Assembly: GCF_003387475.1 (NCBI RefSeq)
Contig: NZ_QUNO01000003.1
Coordinates: forward strand, 310,001 to 374,000
Length of the DNA stretch: 64,000 nt
Source of the DNA: Kutzneria buriramensis
GTDB taxonomy: Bacteria > Actinomycetota > Actinomycetes > Mycobacteriales > Pseudonocardiaceae
Reading direction: 5' to 3'
Under the pieces are notes generated by a model, which was given only the letters and a program-made list of their open reading frames with translations, made no database searches and had not been told where the DNA came from. Positions 8,126 to 17,204 of the stretch are shown here, one piece after another (position 1 is the stretch's first letter; each line of letters begins with the position of its first letter). The position numbers and the translations under genes were made by a program.

Positions 8126-9607
8126 GTGTTTTCTGACAAGTTCTGTGACCAGCTGCGGGACGCCTTCCGCGAGGCCCGCTACGAGCCGGACGCGGTCGTC
8201 GATCTGCTGGGCGCGCCGGCGCACGCGGCGCTCGGCCGCGGCGAGCCCGAGCCCGCCCGGCGGGCCAGCGCCGACGCCGGTCCGCTCGGCACCCTGATCC
8301 GGCTGTTCCTGCTCGGCGACGGCGTTTCCGCCGCGGAAACGGCGGCCGCGCTCGGGGCGCTGTCCGTGGCCGAGGCAGTCGACGCGGGGCTCCTGCGCGA
8401 GGTCGACGGGAACCTTCGCGCGAACCTGGACGTTCGACCGTACGGAGACGATCAGGGCTCCTGGTGGGTGGTGTCGGACCAGGACTCCGATCTGCGCGGC
8501 GCACCCGTCGGGCCGGACCACGTGCTCGGCGTCGGACATGCGTCTCTGAGCCTTGCTCGCGCAACGGCGCGGCGACCCGTCGGGACGCTGCTGGATCTGG
8601 GCACCGGCTGCGGTGTCCAGGCGCTGCACGCCGCCCGCCACGCGCGGCGCATCACCGCCACCGATCTGTCCGAACGGGCGATTTCCCTTGCCTCCGCGAC
8701 GTTTCGGCTCAACGAGCTGGACGTGGAGCTGGCCCGCGGCGAGTGGTTCCAGCCGGTCGCCGGTCGCCGCTTCGACCAGGTCGTGTGCAATCCCCCGTTC
8801 GTCGTCGGGCCGGCCCGCGTCGACTACACCTACCGCGACTCCGGGCTCGCCGGCGACGACGCGAGTGCCCTGGTGGTACGGCAGTTGCCGGCGTTCCTGA
8901 ACGAGGGCGGCGTGGGCCAACTGCTCGCGTCGTGGGTGCACCGCAAGGGCGAGGACTGGACCGACCGGGTCGCCTCCTGGCTGCCGCGCGGCGGCGTGGA
9001 CGCGTGGTTCGTGCAGCGCGATGTGGCCGAACCGACGCTGTACGTGGGCACCTGGCTGCGGGACGCCGGCATCGACCCGCGCTCCGAGGAGGGGCGGGCG
9101 AAGGCCGCCGCGTGGCTGGACTGGTTCGAGGCCAACGACGTTCTCGGTGTCGGCTTCGGCTTCGTCACGCTGCGTCGCAGCTCGTCGTTGCACCCGGAGA
9201 TCGTCTGTGAGGACCTGCGGCACGCCTTCGACGACCCGCTGGGGCCGGAGGCGGCGGCGTGGCTGGATCGAGTGAGTTGGTTGCGGGAGCACGGGTCCGC
9301 CGAGCAACTGCTGGCGACGCGGTTCCTGGTGCCGCCGACCGTGATGCTGGAGGAGGTGTCCGAGCCGGGCGACGAGGGCTGGCAGGCGGTCGTGCGCCGG
9401 CTGCACCGCACCGACGGACCCGGCTGGCAGCACGAGGTCGACGAGCTCGCGGCCGCGCTGCTCGCCGGCTGTCGCGGGGCGCTGCCGCTCGGTGACCTCT
9501 TGCACCTGTTGGCGTACGGGCACGGCCAGTCGGTCGACGACCTCGTCGTCGCGGCGTTGCCGATCGTGCGCGACCTTGTGCGGCACGGAATGGTGGTTCC
9601 GGCGTGA
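8126..9607 (+). CDS. Class I SAM-dependent methyltransferase
   Basis: About 493 residues. After an N-terminal helical domain of about 150 residues comes a Rossmann methyltransferase core with the SAM loop [18 protein letters not shown] (about residue 155) and the NPPF motif in [10 protein letters not shown], which marks N-methyltransferases acting on planar amino groups of nucleobases or glutamine (HemK, RsmC and relatives). The target is unknown. The start is a GTG at 8126; the frame is open further upstream but would overlap the divergent DUF3099 gene. The stop overlaps the dtd start (GTGA). Confidence 0.8.
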   Translation: MFSDKFCDQLRDAFREARYEPDAVVDLLGAPAHAALGRGEPEPARRASADAGPLGTLIRLFLLGDGVSAAETAAALGALSVAEAVDAGLLREVDGNLRANLDVRPYGDDQGSWWVVSDQDSDLRGAPVGPDHVLGVGHASLSLARATARRPVGTLLDLGTGCGVQALHAARHARRITATDLSERAISLASATFRLNELDVELARGEWFQPVAGRRFDQVVCNPPFVVGPARVDYTYRDSGLAGDDASALVVRQLPAFLNEGGVGQLLASWVHRKGEDWTDRVASWLPRGGVDAWFVQRDVAEPTLYVGTWLRDAGIDPRSEEGRAKAAAWLDWFEANDVLGVGFGFVTLRRSSSLHPEIVCEDLRHAFDDPLGPEAAAWLDRVSWLREHGSAEQLLATRFLVPPTVMLEEVSEPGDEGWQAVVRRLHRTDGPGWQHEVDELAAALLAGCRGALPLGDLLHLLAYGHGQSVDDLVVAALPIVRDLVRHGMVVPA

Positions 9608-10029
9608 GGGCAGTTGTCATGCGGGTGACAAGGGCGAGCGTCACCGTCGGCGACGAAGTCGTCGGTGAGATCAAGGAATCCGGGGTGCTGGTGCTGCTCG
9701 GCGTCACCCATGAGGACGGTCGCGAACAGGCCGACACTATGGCCCGGAAGGTGCACGAGCTGCGGATACTCCACGACGAGCAATCCTGTGCCAGCACAGG
9801 GGCTCCGCTGCTCGTGGTGAGCCAGTTCACGTTGTACGGCGACACCCGCAAGGGCCGCCGTCCAACGTGGACGAAGGCCGCGCCGGGTCCGGTCGCCGAG
9901 CCGTTGGTGGAGGCGGTCGTCGCCGCGCTGCGCGCGCGGGGAGCCACCGTGGCCACCGGACGGTTCGGCGCCGACATGGCGGTGGAAAGCGTGAACGACG
10001 GCCCGTTCACGGTCCTTGTCGAAGTGTGA
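9604..10029 (+). CDS. dtd: D-aminoacyl-tRNA deacylase
   Basis: A 141-residue enzyme that hydrolyses D-amino acids (classically D-tyrosine) and glycine from mischarged tRNA. The two catalytic-site signatures [12 protein letters not shown] (about residue 77) and the late NDGPFTV are present, and the length is normal for the family. The GTG start overlaps the stop of the upstream methyltransferase, implying co-translation. Confidence 0.95.
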   Translation: MRAVVMRVTRASVTVGDEVVGEIKESGVLVLLGVTHEDGREQADTMARKVHELRILHDEQSCASTGAPLLVVSQFTLYGDTRKGRRPTWTKAAPGPVAEPLVEAVVAALRARGATVATGRFGADMAVESVNDGPFTVLVEV

Positions 10030-10372
10030 TGATTCCCGGATTCCTCGCCTGGGAAACGTATGGACGACCGATTCGGTTCAGTCGTCCAACATGGACTTCA
10101 CGTTTCACCGGGACGGTCGCGGGCTGAACGGGTGGAGGTGGCCCTCTCTCAGGGAAACCTCAGGTTCTCAGGGCAACCGCTTCGCCGTTGGGGACGTCAT
10201 GGTGTGTGAGAAGACGGGAACGATTTCGCCATCGCTCGCGTTTTCCCAAGTGTCCAGCCAGCAAGCGCAAGGCATTCCCGACCCGGGTGCCTCGCCCGAA
10301 AGGCTCGCCGCGCAGCGCAGCGCCGGTGTGTGACGCGACAACACACCAGCCCGCGACCGGGGAGGGAGCACC
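10030..10372. other. Intergenic region with the sigB promoter
   Basis: A 343-bp stretch between dtd and sigB. It begins with a short TTCCC/GGGAA inverted repeat that may end the dtd transcript and contains an ECF-sigma-type promoter (listed separately). No coding frame here looks real. Confidence 0.6.
10217..10242 (+). promoter_or_regulatory. SigH/SigR/SigE-type promoter of sigB
   Basis: GGAAC at 10217-10221 and GTT at 10240-10242 are separated by exactly 18 nt, matching the GGAA(T/C)-N18-GTT consensus of stress ECF sigma factors. It lies 130 bp before the sigB start. In Mycobacterium tuberculosis sigB is transcribed from SigE/SigH promoters, so the arrangement is conserved. Confidence 0.6.
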
Positions 10373-11344
10373 GTGACCGTCCCACAGACCATCACCCATG
10401 AGGTCGGCCCCGAGGCAGATCTCGACGCCCAGGGGCCCGCCGCCGACCTGGTGCGCGTGTACCTGAACGGCATCGGCAAGACCAAGCTGCTCACCGCCGA
10501 GCAGGAGGTCGGCCTGGCCAAGCGCATCGAGGCCGGCGTCTTCGCCCGGCACATGCTGGAGACCGCGCGGGTGCTCGACGCCACCCGCAAGGCCGAGCTC
10601 ACCGAGCTGGTGCGGGACGGCCTGCGGGCCAAGAACCACCTGCTCGAGGCCAACCTGCGGCTGGTGGTGTCGCTGGCCAAGCGCTACACCGGCCGCGGCA
10701 TGCCGCTGCTGGACCTCATCCAGGAGGGCAACCTCGGCCTGATCAGGGCCGTCGAGAAATTCGACTACACCAAGGGCTTCAAGTTCTCCACGTACGCCAC
10801 GTGGTGGATCCGGCAGGCCATCACCCGCGGCATGGCCGACCAGGGCCGCACCATCCGGCTGCCCGTCCACCTCGTCGAGCAGGTCAACAAGCTGGCCCGG
10901 ATCAAGCGGGACCTGCACCAGCAGCTCGGCCGCGAGGCCACCCACGAGGAGCTGGCGCGCGAGTCCGGCATCCCCGAGGGGAAGATCGCCGACCTGCTCG
11001 ACCACTCGCGCGACCCGGTGAGCCTGGACATGCCGGTCGGCACCGACGAGGACGCCCCGCTCGGCGACTTCATCGAGGACGCCGAGGCCACCGACGCGGA
11101 GAGCGCCGTCATCTCCGGGCTGCTGTCCGACGACCTGCGGCGGGTGCTGGCCACGCTGGACGAGCGGGAGCAGTCGGTGATCCGGCTGCGCTACGGGCTG
11201 GAGGACGGTCAGCCCCGCACCCTCGACCAGATCGGCAAGCGCTTCGGGCTGTCCCGGGAGCGGGTGCGGCAGATCGAGCGGGAGGTCATGTCCAAGCTGC
11301 GCCAGGGCGACCGGGCGGAGCGGCTGCGGGCCTACGCGAGCTGA
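10373..11344 (+). CDS. sigB: RNA polymerase sigma-70 factor SigB (group 2)
   Basis: A 323-residue principal-like sigma factor. Region 1.2 ([20 protein letters not shown]), region 2 with the [20 protein letters not shown] core-binding and -10 recognition segment, region 3 and region 4 with an [16 protein letters not shown] helix-turn-helix are all intact. Region 1.1 is absent and the length equals mycobacterial SigB, so it is a group 2 factor used in stationary phase and stress rather than the essential SigA. The GTG start has GGGAGGGAG upstream. Confidence 0.93.
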   Translation: MTVPQTITHEVGPEADLDAQGPAADLVRVYLNGIGKTKLLTAEQEVGLAKRIEAGVFARHMLETARVLDATRKAELTELVRDGLRAKNHLLEANLRLVVSLAKRYTGRGMPLLDLIQEGNLGLIRAVEKFDYTKGFKFSTYATWWIRQAITRGMADQGRTIRLPVHLVEQVNKLARIKRDLHQQLGREATHEELARESGIPEGKIADLLDHSRDPVSLDMPVGTDEDAPLGDFIEDAEATDAESAVISGLLSDDLRRVLATLDEREQSVIRLRYGLEDGQPRTLDQIGKRFGLSRERVRQIEREVMSKLRQGDRAERLRAYAS

Positions 11345-11385
11345 CCGGCGACGGACGTCCAGGGTGTCTAGCCCGAACAGACGTC

Positions 11386-11407
11386 TTGACTTGTGATCTG
11401 TGTCACG
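11386..11407 (+). promoter_or_regulatory. CRP-like site overlapping a -35 box
   Basis: TTGACT at 11386-11391 abuts TGTGA-N6-TCACG at 11392-11407, one base away from the CRP/Cmr consensus TGTGA-N6-TCACA. The -10 region (about 11409-11414) is weak. It points toward the terminator about 75 bp further on and might drive a short RNA. Confidence 0.35.
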
Positions 11408-11482
11408 GCACAGTTCTCCGCACAACAAAGCTTCGCGATGCGAACCATCGGATGACCGAAGGTCCGTGATCGCACCCGGCGG

Positions 11483-11526
11483 GAGGTCGGGGTGGCCGGG
11501 GGCCACCCCGGCCTCTCGGTATTTTT
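11483..11526 (+). terminator. Strong intrinsic terminator
   Basis: Arms 11483-11497 and 11501-11515 form a 15-bp GC-rich stem with one G-U pair and a GGG loop, followed six bases later by TTTTT at 11522-11526. It is oriented to end plus-strand transcripts from sigB or from a promoter in the gap. Confidence 0.8.
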
Positions 11527-11563
11527 GGCGCGCTGGCGCGCGCGGCTCGGCCCCTTCTGAGCC

Positions 11564-11662
11564 GATGCCTCGCCCTTGCTGGATTTCGATCGCCCGCATC
11601 GGCCGAGTGGTGGGGCGCGTCGGGTGGCGGGCGATCGAAATCCAGCAACCGGGCGAAGCGTC
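11564..11662. repeat. Long intergenic palindrome, copy 1
   Basis: A perfect 22-bp inverted pair (11576-11597 and 11627-11648) is extended outward by GATGCCTCGCCC / GGGCGAAGCGTC arms, giving a roughly 99-nt cruciform-like element. Its left arm shares TGCCT, CCTTGC and TCGATCG blocks, in order and nearly equal spacing, with the element at 24132-24230, so the two look like members of one repeat family. Confidence 0.6.
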
Positions 11663-11822
11663 GGCGGGGCCTCGCGCTGTCCGGGGCTGGGGGCGTAGGG
11701 CGGGGTGAGGGTCTCGCTGGGGTGTGATGTGCGGCGTCACAGTGGGGACGGCGTGGGGGTGGAGCTGGGCGGCAGTACCGTGTGAGGGGTTACCCGAGTT
11801 GCGTGCAAGGGAGCCCGCGAAC

Positions 11823-13481
<1,659 letters not shown>

Positions 13482-13487
13482 GCGGTT

Positions 13488-13518
13488 CCGCGGCCGGGGC
13501 GCGATGCCCCGGCCGCGG
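13488..13518 (+). terminator. Hairpin after fumarase
   Basis: Perfect 13-bp arms (13488-13500, 13506-13518) with a GCGAT loop, starting 7 nt after the fumarase stop. There is no T-tract and the next gene starts 12 nt later, so it may attenuate rather than end transcription. Confidence 0.55.
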
Positions 13519-13529
13519 TTGGGGGGAAT

Positions 13530-14363
13530 GTGCAGGAAGAGCTGATCGCACGGGTGCGCGCGGCGTGCCTGGCCGACGAAGGGCTGGACGCCGCCCTGAT
13601 GTACGGCTCGTTCGCCGCGGACGAGGCCGACGAGCACAGCGACGTCGAGTTCTGGCTGTTCTTCACGCCGGCACGACGGGCCGAGGTCGACCCGGCCCGG
13701 TGGTGCGGGACGATCGCGCCGATCAGCCACGGGCTGGTCAACGAGTTCGGCACGTACGTGGTCTTCTTCCCGGGCCTGATCCGCGGCGAGTTCCACTTCG
13801 CCACCACCGCCGACATCGCCGCCGTGGCGGAGTGGCCGGCGCGGGGCGCGGCGGTGGACCGGATGGTCGTGGTGGACCGGCGCGGAGCCCTGGCGCCCGT
13901 GCTGGCGGCGCTGCCGCAGCGGTACGAACCGGTCGAAGGCCCCGAAGCCGTTGCGCGGTACTGCGATCCGTTCGTGAACTGGCTGGTGCTGGCCCACCAT
14001 CTGACGTCCCGGGGCGAGCTGCTGCGCGCCTGGGACGCCCTCGGACACGTGCAGCGGCACCTGGTGTGGATGGCCCGTCTTGCCCATGGGGCAACGGAAC
14101 ACTGGCTCACGCCGTCGCGGCGGGCTGAGTGGGAGCTGCCGCCCGAGATCGTGCGGGCGCTGCGGGCGTCGACCACGTCGGCGGAGGACGTTCGCCGCGC
14201 GCTGCCGGCGGCGTTCGAGTTGGGACGCCGGTGCTGGACCGTGCTGGCCGACCGCTACGAGGTGGAGCTGCCGACCAGGCTCTTGGACGAGGTGGCGGCG
14301 GCCCTGCGGGTGGCGACGACGAGCCCGATCGACAGCACGGAGCCGATCAGCAACAGCCAGTAG
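13530..14363 (+). CDS. Nucleotidyltransferase, lincosamide (Lnu)-like
   Basis: A 277-residue protein with a nucleotidyltransferase-fold active site LMYGSFAADEADEHSDVEFW: GS followed by D-x-E carboxylates for metal binding. The following NEFGTYVVFFPGLIRGEFHF segment resembles Lnu(F)/Lnu(G)-type lincosamide nucleotidyltransferases, which inactivate lincomycin by adding a nucleotide. Resistance is possible but the natural substrate cannot be read from sequence. The GTG start at 13530 has GGGGGGAA upstream. Its last 109 bp overlap the convergent membrane protein gene. Confidence 0.7.
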   Translation: MQEELIARVRAACLADEGLDAALMYGSFAADEADEHSDVEFWLFFTPARRAEVDPARWCGTIAPISHGLVNEFGTYVVFFPGLIRGEFHFATTADIAAVAEWPARGAAVDRMVVVDRRGALAPVLAALPQRYEPVEGPEAVARYCDPFVNWLVLAHHLTSRGELLRAWDALGHVQRHLVWMARLAHGATEHWLTPSRRAEWELPPEIVRALRASTTSAEDVRRALPAAFELGRRCWTVLADRYEVELPTRLLDEVAAALRVATTSPIDSTEPISNSQ

Positions 14364-14806
14364 TAGTGGTCCGGAACCTCGATCCTGTTCTGCGCCAAGG
14401 GATGCGGGCCGGGGTGCAGCGGCACGAAGCGGGCCGGGCCGCGGGTGAGCAGCAGCCAGGCCAGGGCGGTGATGGTCACCGCGGCCGCGGCGGCGGTGTG
14501 CAGGGCCAGCGCGGGCCGGCGGGTGATCGCGGCGGTGCCGGCCGCGCCGGCGGCGGTGAAAACGACGGCCAGGCCGATGGAATCGGGCACCGGCGGCAGG
14601 ATCACGACCAGGTCGAGCCACAGCAGGCCGGCGGCGAATCCCATGGCGACGGCGGAGATGTGCGTTCTGCCGTAGAGGAAGGCGCCGAGGTACGGCAGGA
14701 GCAGCGCGGCCAGCACGACGGCTTCGCCGACGGAGGAGACGGGGCGGAAGGCGGCGGCCAGGGCCATGCCGCACACCAGCAGGCATCCGATCAGACGCGC
14801 AGTCAT
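14255..14806 (-). CDS. Small integral membrane protein, unknown function
   Basis: A 183-residue, very hydrophobic protein with about six predicted membrane helices and no recognisable domain. The start at 14806 has GGAAGG about 8 nt upstream. Its last helix (YYWLLLIGSVLSIGLVVAT) and tail are encoded opposite the C-terminus of the nucleotidyltransferase gene, an overlap of 109 bp between convergent genes. I do not recognise the family. Confidence 0.6.
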   Translation of the reverse strand: MTARLIGCLLVCGMALAAAFRPVSSVGEAVVLAALLLPYLGAFLYGRTHISAVAMGFAAGLLWLDLVVILPPVPDSIGLAVVFTAAGAAGTAAITRRPALALHTAAAAAVTITALAWLLLTRGPARFVPLHPGPHPLAQNRIEVPDHYYWLLLIGSVLSIGLVVATRRAAATSSKSLVGSSTS

Positions 14807-14827
14807 CGCCAGCCTTCCGCCGAGGGG

Positions 14828-14878
14828 CCACGTGTGGTCCCTGTCCGACCCCTGCCGACGGACAGGGACCACACGTGG
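14828..14878. repeat. 20-bp perfect inverted repeat
   Basis: CCACGTGTGGTCCCTGTCCG (14828-14847) and its exact complement (14859-14878) enclose an 11-nt loop. It lies 18 bp after the lipoprotein stop and 21 bp before the membrane protein start on the same strand, so it may act as a terminator or attenuator. There is no T-tract. Confidence 0.65.
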
Positions 14879-14896
14879 TATTCGGCGGCGGCGCTC

Positions 14897-15490
14897 CTAA
14901 TGTTGCGTGCCGGTCTGGGTCGAGACAACAAGCTTCCGATTGCCCAGGGGTGCGTCGAGGTACGCGGCGACCGGGACGTTCCGGACGTACAGCGGGCAGA
15001 CCCGGTGCGTCTCGGCCACGCTGAGCAGCACGACGTCGACCTCGTCGGCGGTCTGCTTGGGCACCTGGGCGTCCACCTTCACACAGCCGCCCTCCTCGGC
15101 CATCAGCACCAGCGTCCGGCCGCCGTTCTGCTCCCACACGGTCTGCGGCGTGTTCTCCGACGCCGCGGCGTAGTTGACCTGGTCCGGCGGCACGGGCTGG
15201 CCGGTGGCCTGCACGGGCGGCGCGGACGAGGTGGGCGGCGGCGGGTTCGAAGCGGGCGGCCGCACCGTGGACGTCACGGGAGCGGACGGCGACGGTGACG
15301 ATGAGCTGGTCGCAGGCGACGAGCTCGGCGTCGAGGCGCCGGTCTGGGCGGCGTTCGTCGGCGTCGTCGTCCCGCACGCGGCCAGCGCGAGCGCGCCGGC
15401 CGCCAGCGCGGCCGCTCTCAGCCAGCGGTAGGGGCGGCGCCCAGCCGGCTGGGGCAAGCCGGCCGGGCGCCCGGAGATTGGCTTCGTCAT
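14897..15490 (-). CDS. Secreted lipoprotein with Ser/Pro-rich linker
   Basis: A 197-residue protein with a lipobox LALAAC at about residue 39, then a Ser/Thr/Pro-rich disordered linker to about residue 95 and a globular C-terminal domain of about 100 residues. That domain has the pattern EEGGC, VHLL-like strand, CPL, then LDAPLGNRKLVV, which parallels the neighbouring lipoprotein. Its ATG overlaps the stop of that gene by 4 nt, so they form an operon of paralogues. Function unknown; surface anchoring is the only safe inference. Confidence 0.7.
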   Translation of the reverse strand: MTKPISGRPAGLPQPAGRRPYRWLRAAALAAGALALAACGTTTPTNAAQTGASTPSSSPATSSSSPSPSAPVTSTVRPPASNPPPPTSSAPPVQATGQPVPPDQVNYAAASENTPQTVWEQNGGRTLVLMAEEGGCVKVDAQVPKQTADEVDVVLLSVAETHRVCPLYVRNVPVAAYLDAPLGNRKLVVSTQTGTQH

Positions 15491-15927
15491 GACCGCACCG
15501 TCCTCTGTTCCAGCACAACCTTGCGGTCGGCGAGCGGCTTGTCCAGCTGCACGGTCAGCTGGGTGAGCCGCAGCTCCTTGGTGCAGACCTGGTCGGCGCC
15601 GGCGAGGGCGCGCGTGATCAGGACATGCACGGCGGTCGCGTCCTGAGCGGTCGGCTGCGCGCTCGTGTGCTCGCACCCGCCCTCCTCGCCCTGGACAGTC
15701 AGCACGGCCCCGTTGTCGTCCAACTGGACCCGCGCGGGGTACCCCTGGGGCAGCTTGGACGTGTCGACCTGGGCGGCCGGCACGTCGCGGAGGCTGCCGC
15801 CCTGACCGGCGGGGGCGATGCCGTTGGTGGGAGCACTGCCGGGCAGTGTCGTCGTCTGGGTCTGGCCGCAGGCGCTCAACGCCAACACCAGCGCGCCCAC
15901 GCCGACCACTGTCGTCAGTCCCTTCAT
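15487..15927 (-). CDS. Secreted lipoprotein, paralogue of the downstream lipoprotein
   Basis: A 146-residue protein with signal peptide and lipobox LALSAC (Cys at about residue 20). The mature domain has EEGGCEHT, then VHVLITRAL, a second cysteine in QVCTKELR, and LDKPLADRKVVLEQR. The same ordered features occur in the downstream gene, including two conserved cysteines likely to form a disulfide. It lacks the long Ser/Pro linker. No known domain is recognised. It is first in the two-gene operon and divergent from the DUF1453 gene. Confidence 0.7.
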   Translation of the reverse strand: MKGLTTVVGVGALVLALSACGQTQTTTLPGSAPTNGIAPAGQGGSLRDVPAAQVDTSKLPQGYPARVQLDDNGAVLTVQGEEGGCEHTSAQPTAQDATAVHVLITRALAGADQVCTKELRLTQLTVQLDKPLADRKVVLEQRTVRS

Positions 15928-16012
15928 GCCGTGGGGACGGAGCGACCACCGTGACGGGTTGCATCGCCCATATCGGATGGCGCCGCGGGCCGGCCGAGAC
16001 GATGATCCGGGC

Positions 16013-16492
16013 GTGAACCAGTCGGTACTGCTGAATGTGGCCGTCGGTGTGGTGGTGCTGGCGCTGCTGCTGTGGCGGCAGCTCCAGCCGCGGCGGGTCC
16101 GGGAGGACGGGGCCCTGCGGCTCACCGTGATCCTGCTGGTGATCGGTATCTTCCAGGCGTATCCGGTGCTGTCGAAGACGTCGCTGGGCGGCATCGTGCT
16201 GGTGCTGCTGGCCGCGGGCCTGGTGTCGGGGGCCGTTTTCGGCACGCTTCGGGCGTATACGACGAAGTTGTGGATCACGGAGAACGACGTGTGGCGGCAG
16301 GGCACGTGGCTGACGCTGGTGCTCTGGCTCGTCGCGGTGGGCCTGCACTTCGGCATCGACTACCTGTCCGAGCGCCAGGGCGCGCCGGCCGGCCTCGGTT
16401 CGTCGACGATCGTGCTCTACCTGGCGGTGACGCTGGGCATCCAGCGCTTCATCACCCAGCAGCGGGCGCTGAAGCTCCGGGCGACCGTTTAG
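16013..16492 (+). CDS. DUF1453/CcdC-like membrane protein
   Basis: A 159-residue protein with four predicted transmembrane helices and a QPRRVRED basic loop after the first. The layout matches the DUF1453 (CcdC-like) family, of unknown function in actinobacteria. The GTG at 16013 directly before the first helix is the likely start. Its stop overlaps the convergent Uma2 gene by 4 bp. Confidence 0.65.
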   Translation: MNQSVLLNVAVGVVVLALLLWRQLQPRRVREDGALRLTVILLVIGIFQAYPVLSKTSLGGIVLVLLAAGLVSGAVFGTLRAYTTKLWITENDVWRQGTWLTLVLWLVAVGLHFGIDYLSERQGAPAGLGSSTIVLYLAVTLGIQRFITQQRALKLRATV

Positions 16493-17076
16493 AGATCCAG
16501 CAGCTGGATCGGGTCGAACGAGACCGGGAACGGCTCGGCGATCTCGAACAGGCCGCCGGTGTGCGCGACCGCGACCTCCTGGTACTCGCCGTCGGCGAGG
16601 CGGAAGAACCACAGGGTGGCGGTCTCGGTGCGCAGGTCGACCTCGCCGCGCAGGTAGTACGGGATGCCCTCGCGGGCGCACATCGCGGGCTTGTCCAGGC
16701 GGTCGCGCTGCCGCGACGAGGGCGACACGAACTCGCCGACCACGACGGCGTCGGCGGCCTGGGCCCAGGTGCCCACGACCGGCGAGCGCATCACCGTGAA
16801 GTCGGGCTGGATCCATCGCTGCGCGGTCATCTGGAGGTTGACGGTGGTGTACACGCGCAGGCCGACGGCCCGGGCCGGCCCCTTGAACAGGCCGCGTAAC
16901 TCGTCCGCGGCGTACACGTTCGGGCCGGCCTCGTACGGGCTCAAGATCAGGTTCCCGTCAACGCACTCGTACTTGCTCGGCAACAGCCCGGGATCGGGGA
17001 GGTAGCGCTCGGCCAGCTCCGTCGTCCACATGCCGGCGAGCTCGACGAGGGGGTCGAACGAGACCGAAGCGGACAT
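16489..17076 (-). CDS. Uma2-family (DUF820) putative nuclease
   Basis: A 195-residue protein of the Uma2 family, predicted PD-(D/E)xK restriction-endonuclease fold. The core is visible as WIQPDFTVM (active-site Asp), then VVGEFVSPSSRQRDR (Glu) and the following lysine in LDKPAMCAREGIPYY. Uma2 genes are strongly expanded in actinobacteria and cyanobacteria; cellular role is not established. The promoter-proximal side contains a hairpin that probably terminates the uronate operon. Confidence 0.8.
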   Translation of the reverse strand: MSASVSFDPLVELAGMWTTELAERYLPDPGLLPSKYECVDGNLILSPYEAGPNVYAADELRGLFKGPARAVGLRVYTTVNLQMTAQRWIQPDFTVMRSPVVGTWAQAADAVVVGEFVSPSSRQRDRLDKPAMCAREGIPYYLRGEVDLRTETATLWFFRLADGEYQEVAVAHTGGLFEIAEPFPVSFDPIQLLDL

Positions 17077-17110
17077 GTGGTCACCTCCCAGGTGAGCAAG
17101 TGTACGACGC

Positions 17111-17144
17111 CCGATGGCCGCCGAGCAGTATCGGCGGCCATCGG
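17111..17144. terminator. 14-bp hairpin ending the uronate operon
   Basis: CCGATGGCCGCCGA (17111-17124) and its exact complement (17131-17144) enclose a six-base loop. It lies about 60 bp beyond the last gene of the minus-strand uronate operon and before the Uma2 gene on the same strand. Confidence 0.6.
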
Positions 17145-17204
17145 GGAGTCACAACCGCGCGAGGCCCCGCCGGCGCTTCGCACGGTCGGGGGCGAGGCGC
17201 CGGC

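Larger units (their letters stand above)
11345..11822. other. Intergenic region between sigB and fumarase
   Basis: A 478-bp non-coding stretch. In order it holds a CRP-like site next to a TTGACT box, a strong intrinsic terminator, a long imperfect palindrome (each listed), and the presumed fumarase promoter. The short frames here are low quality and I do not call them genes. Confidence 0.6.

Noticed and set aside
11400-11708. Small plus-strand frame between sigB and fumarase
   Set aside because: It runs through a strong terminator and a palindrome, lacks a ribosome site and has no recognisable features.
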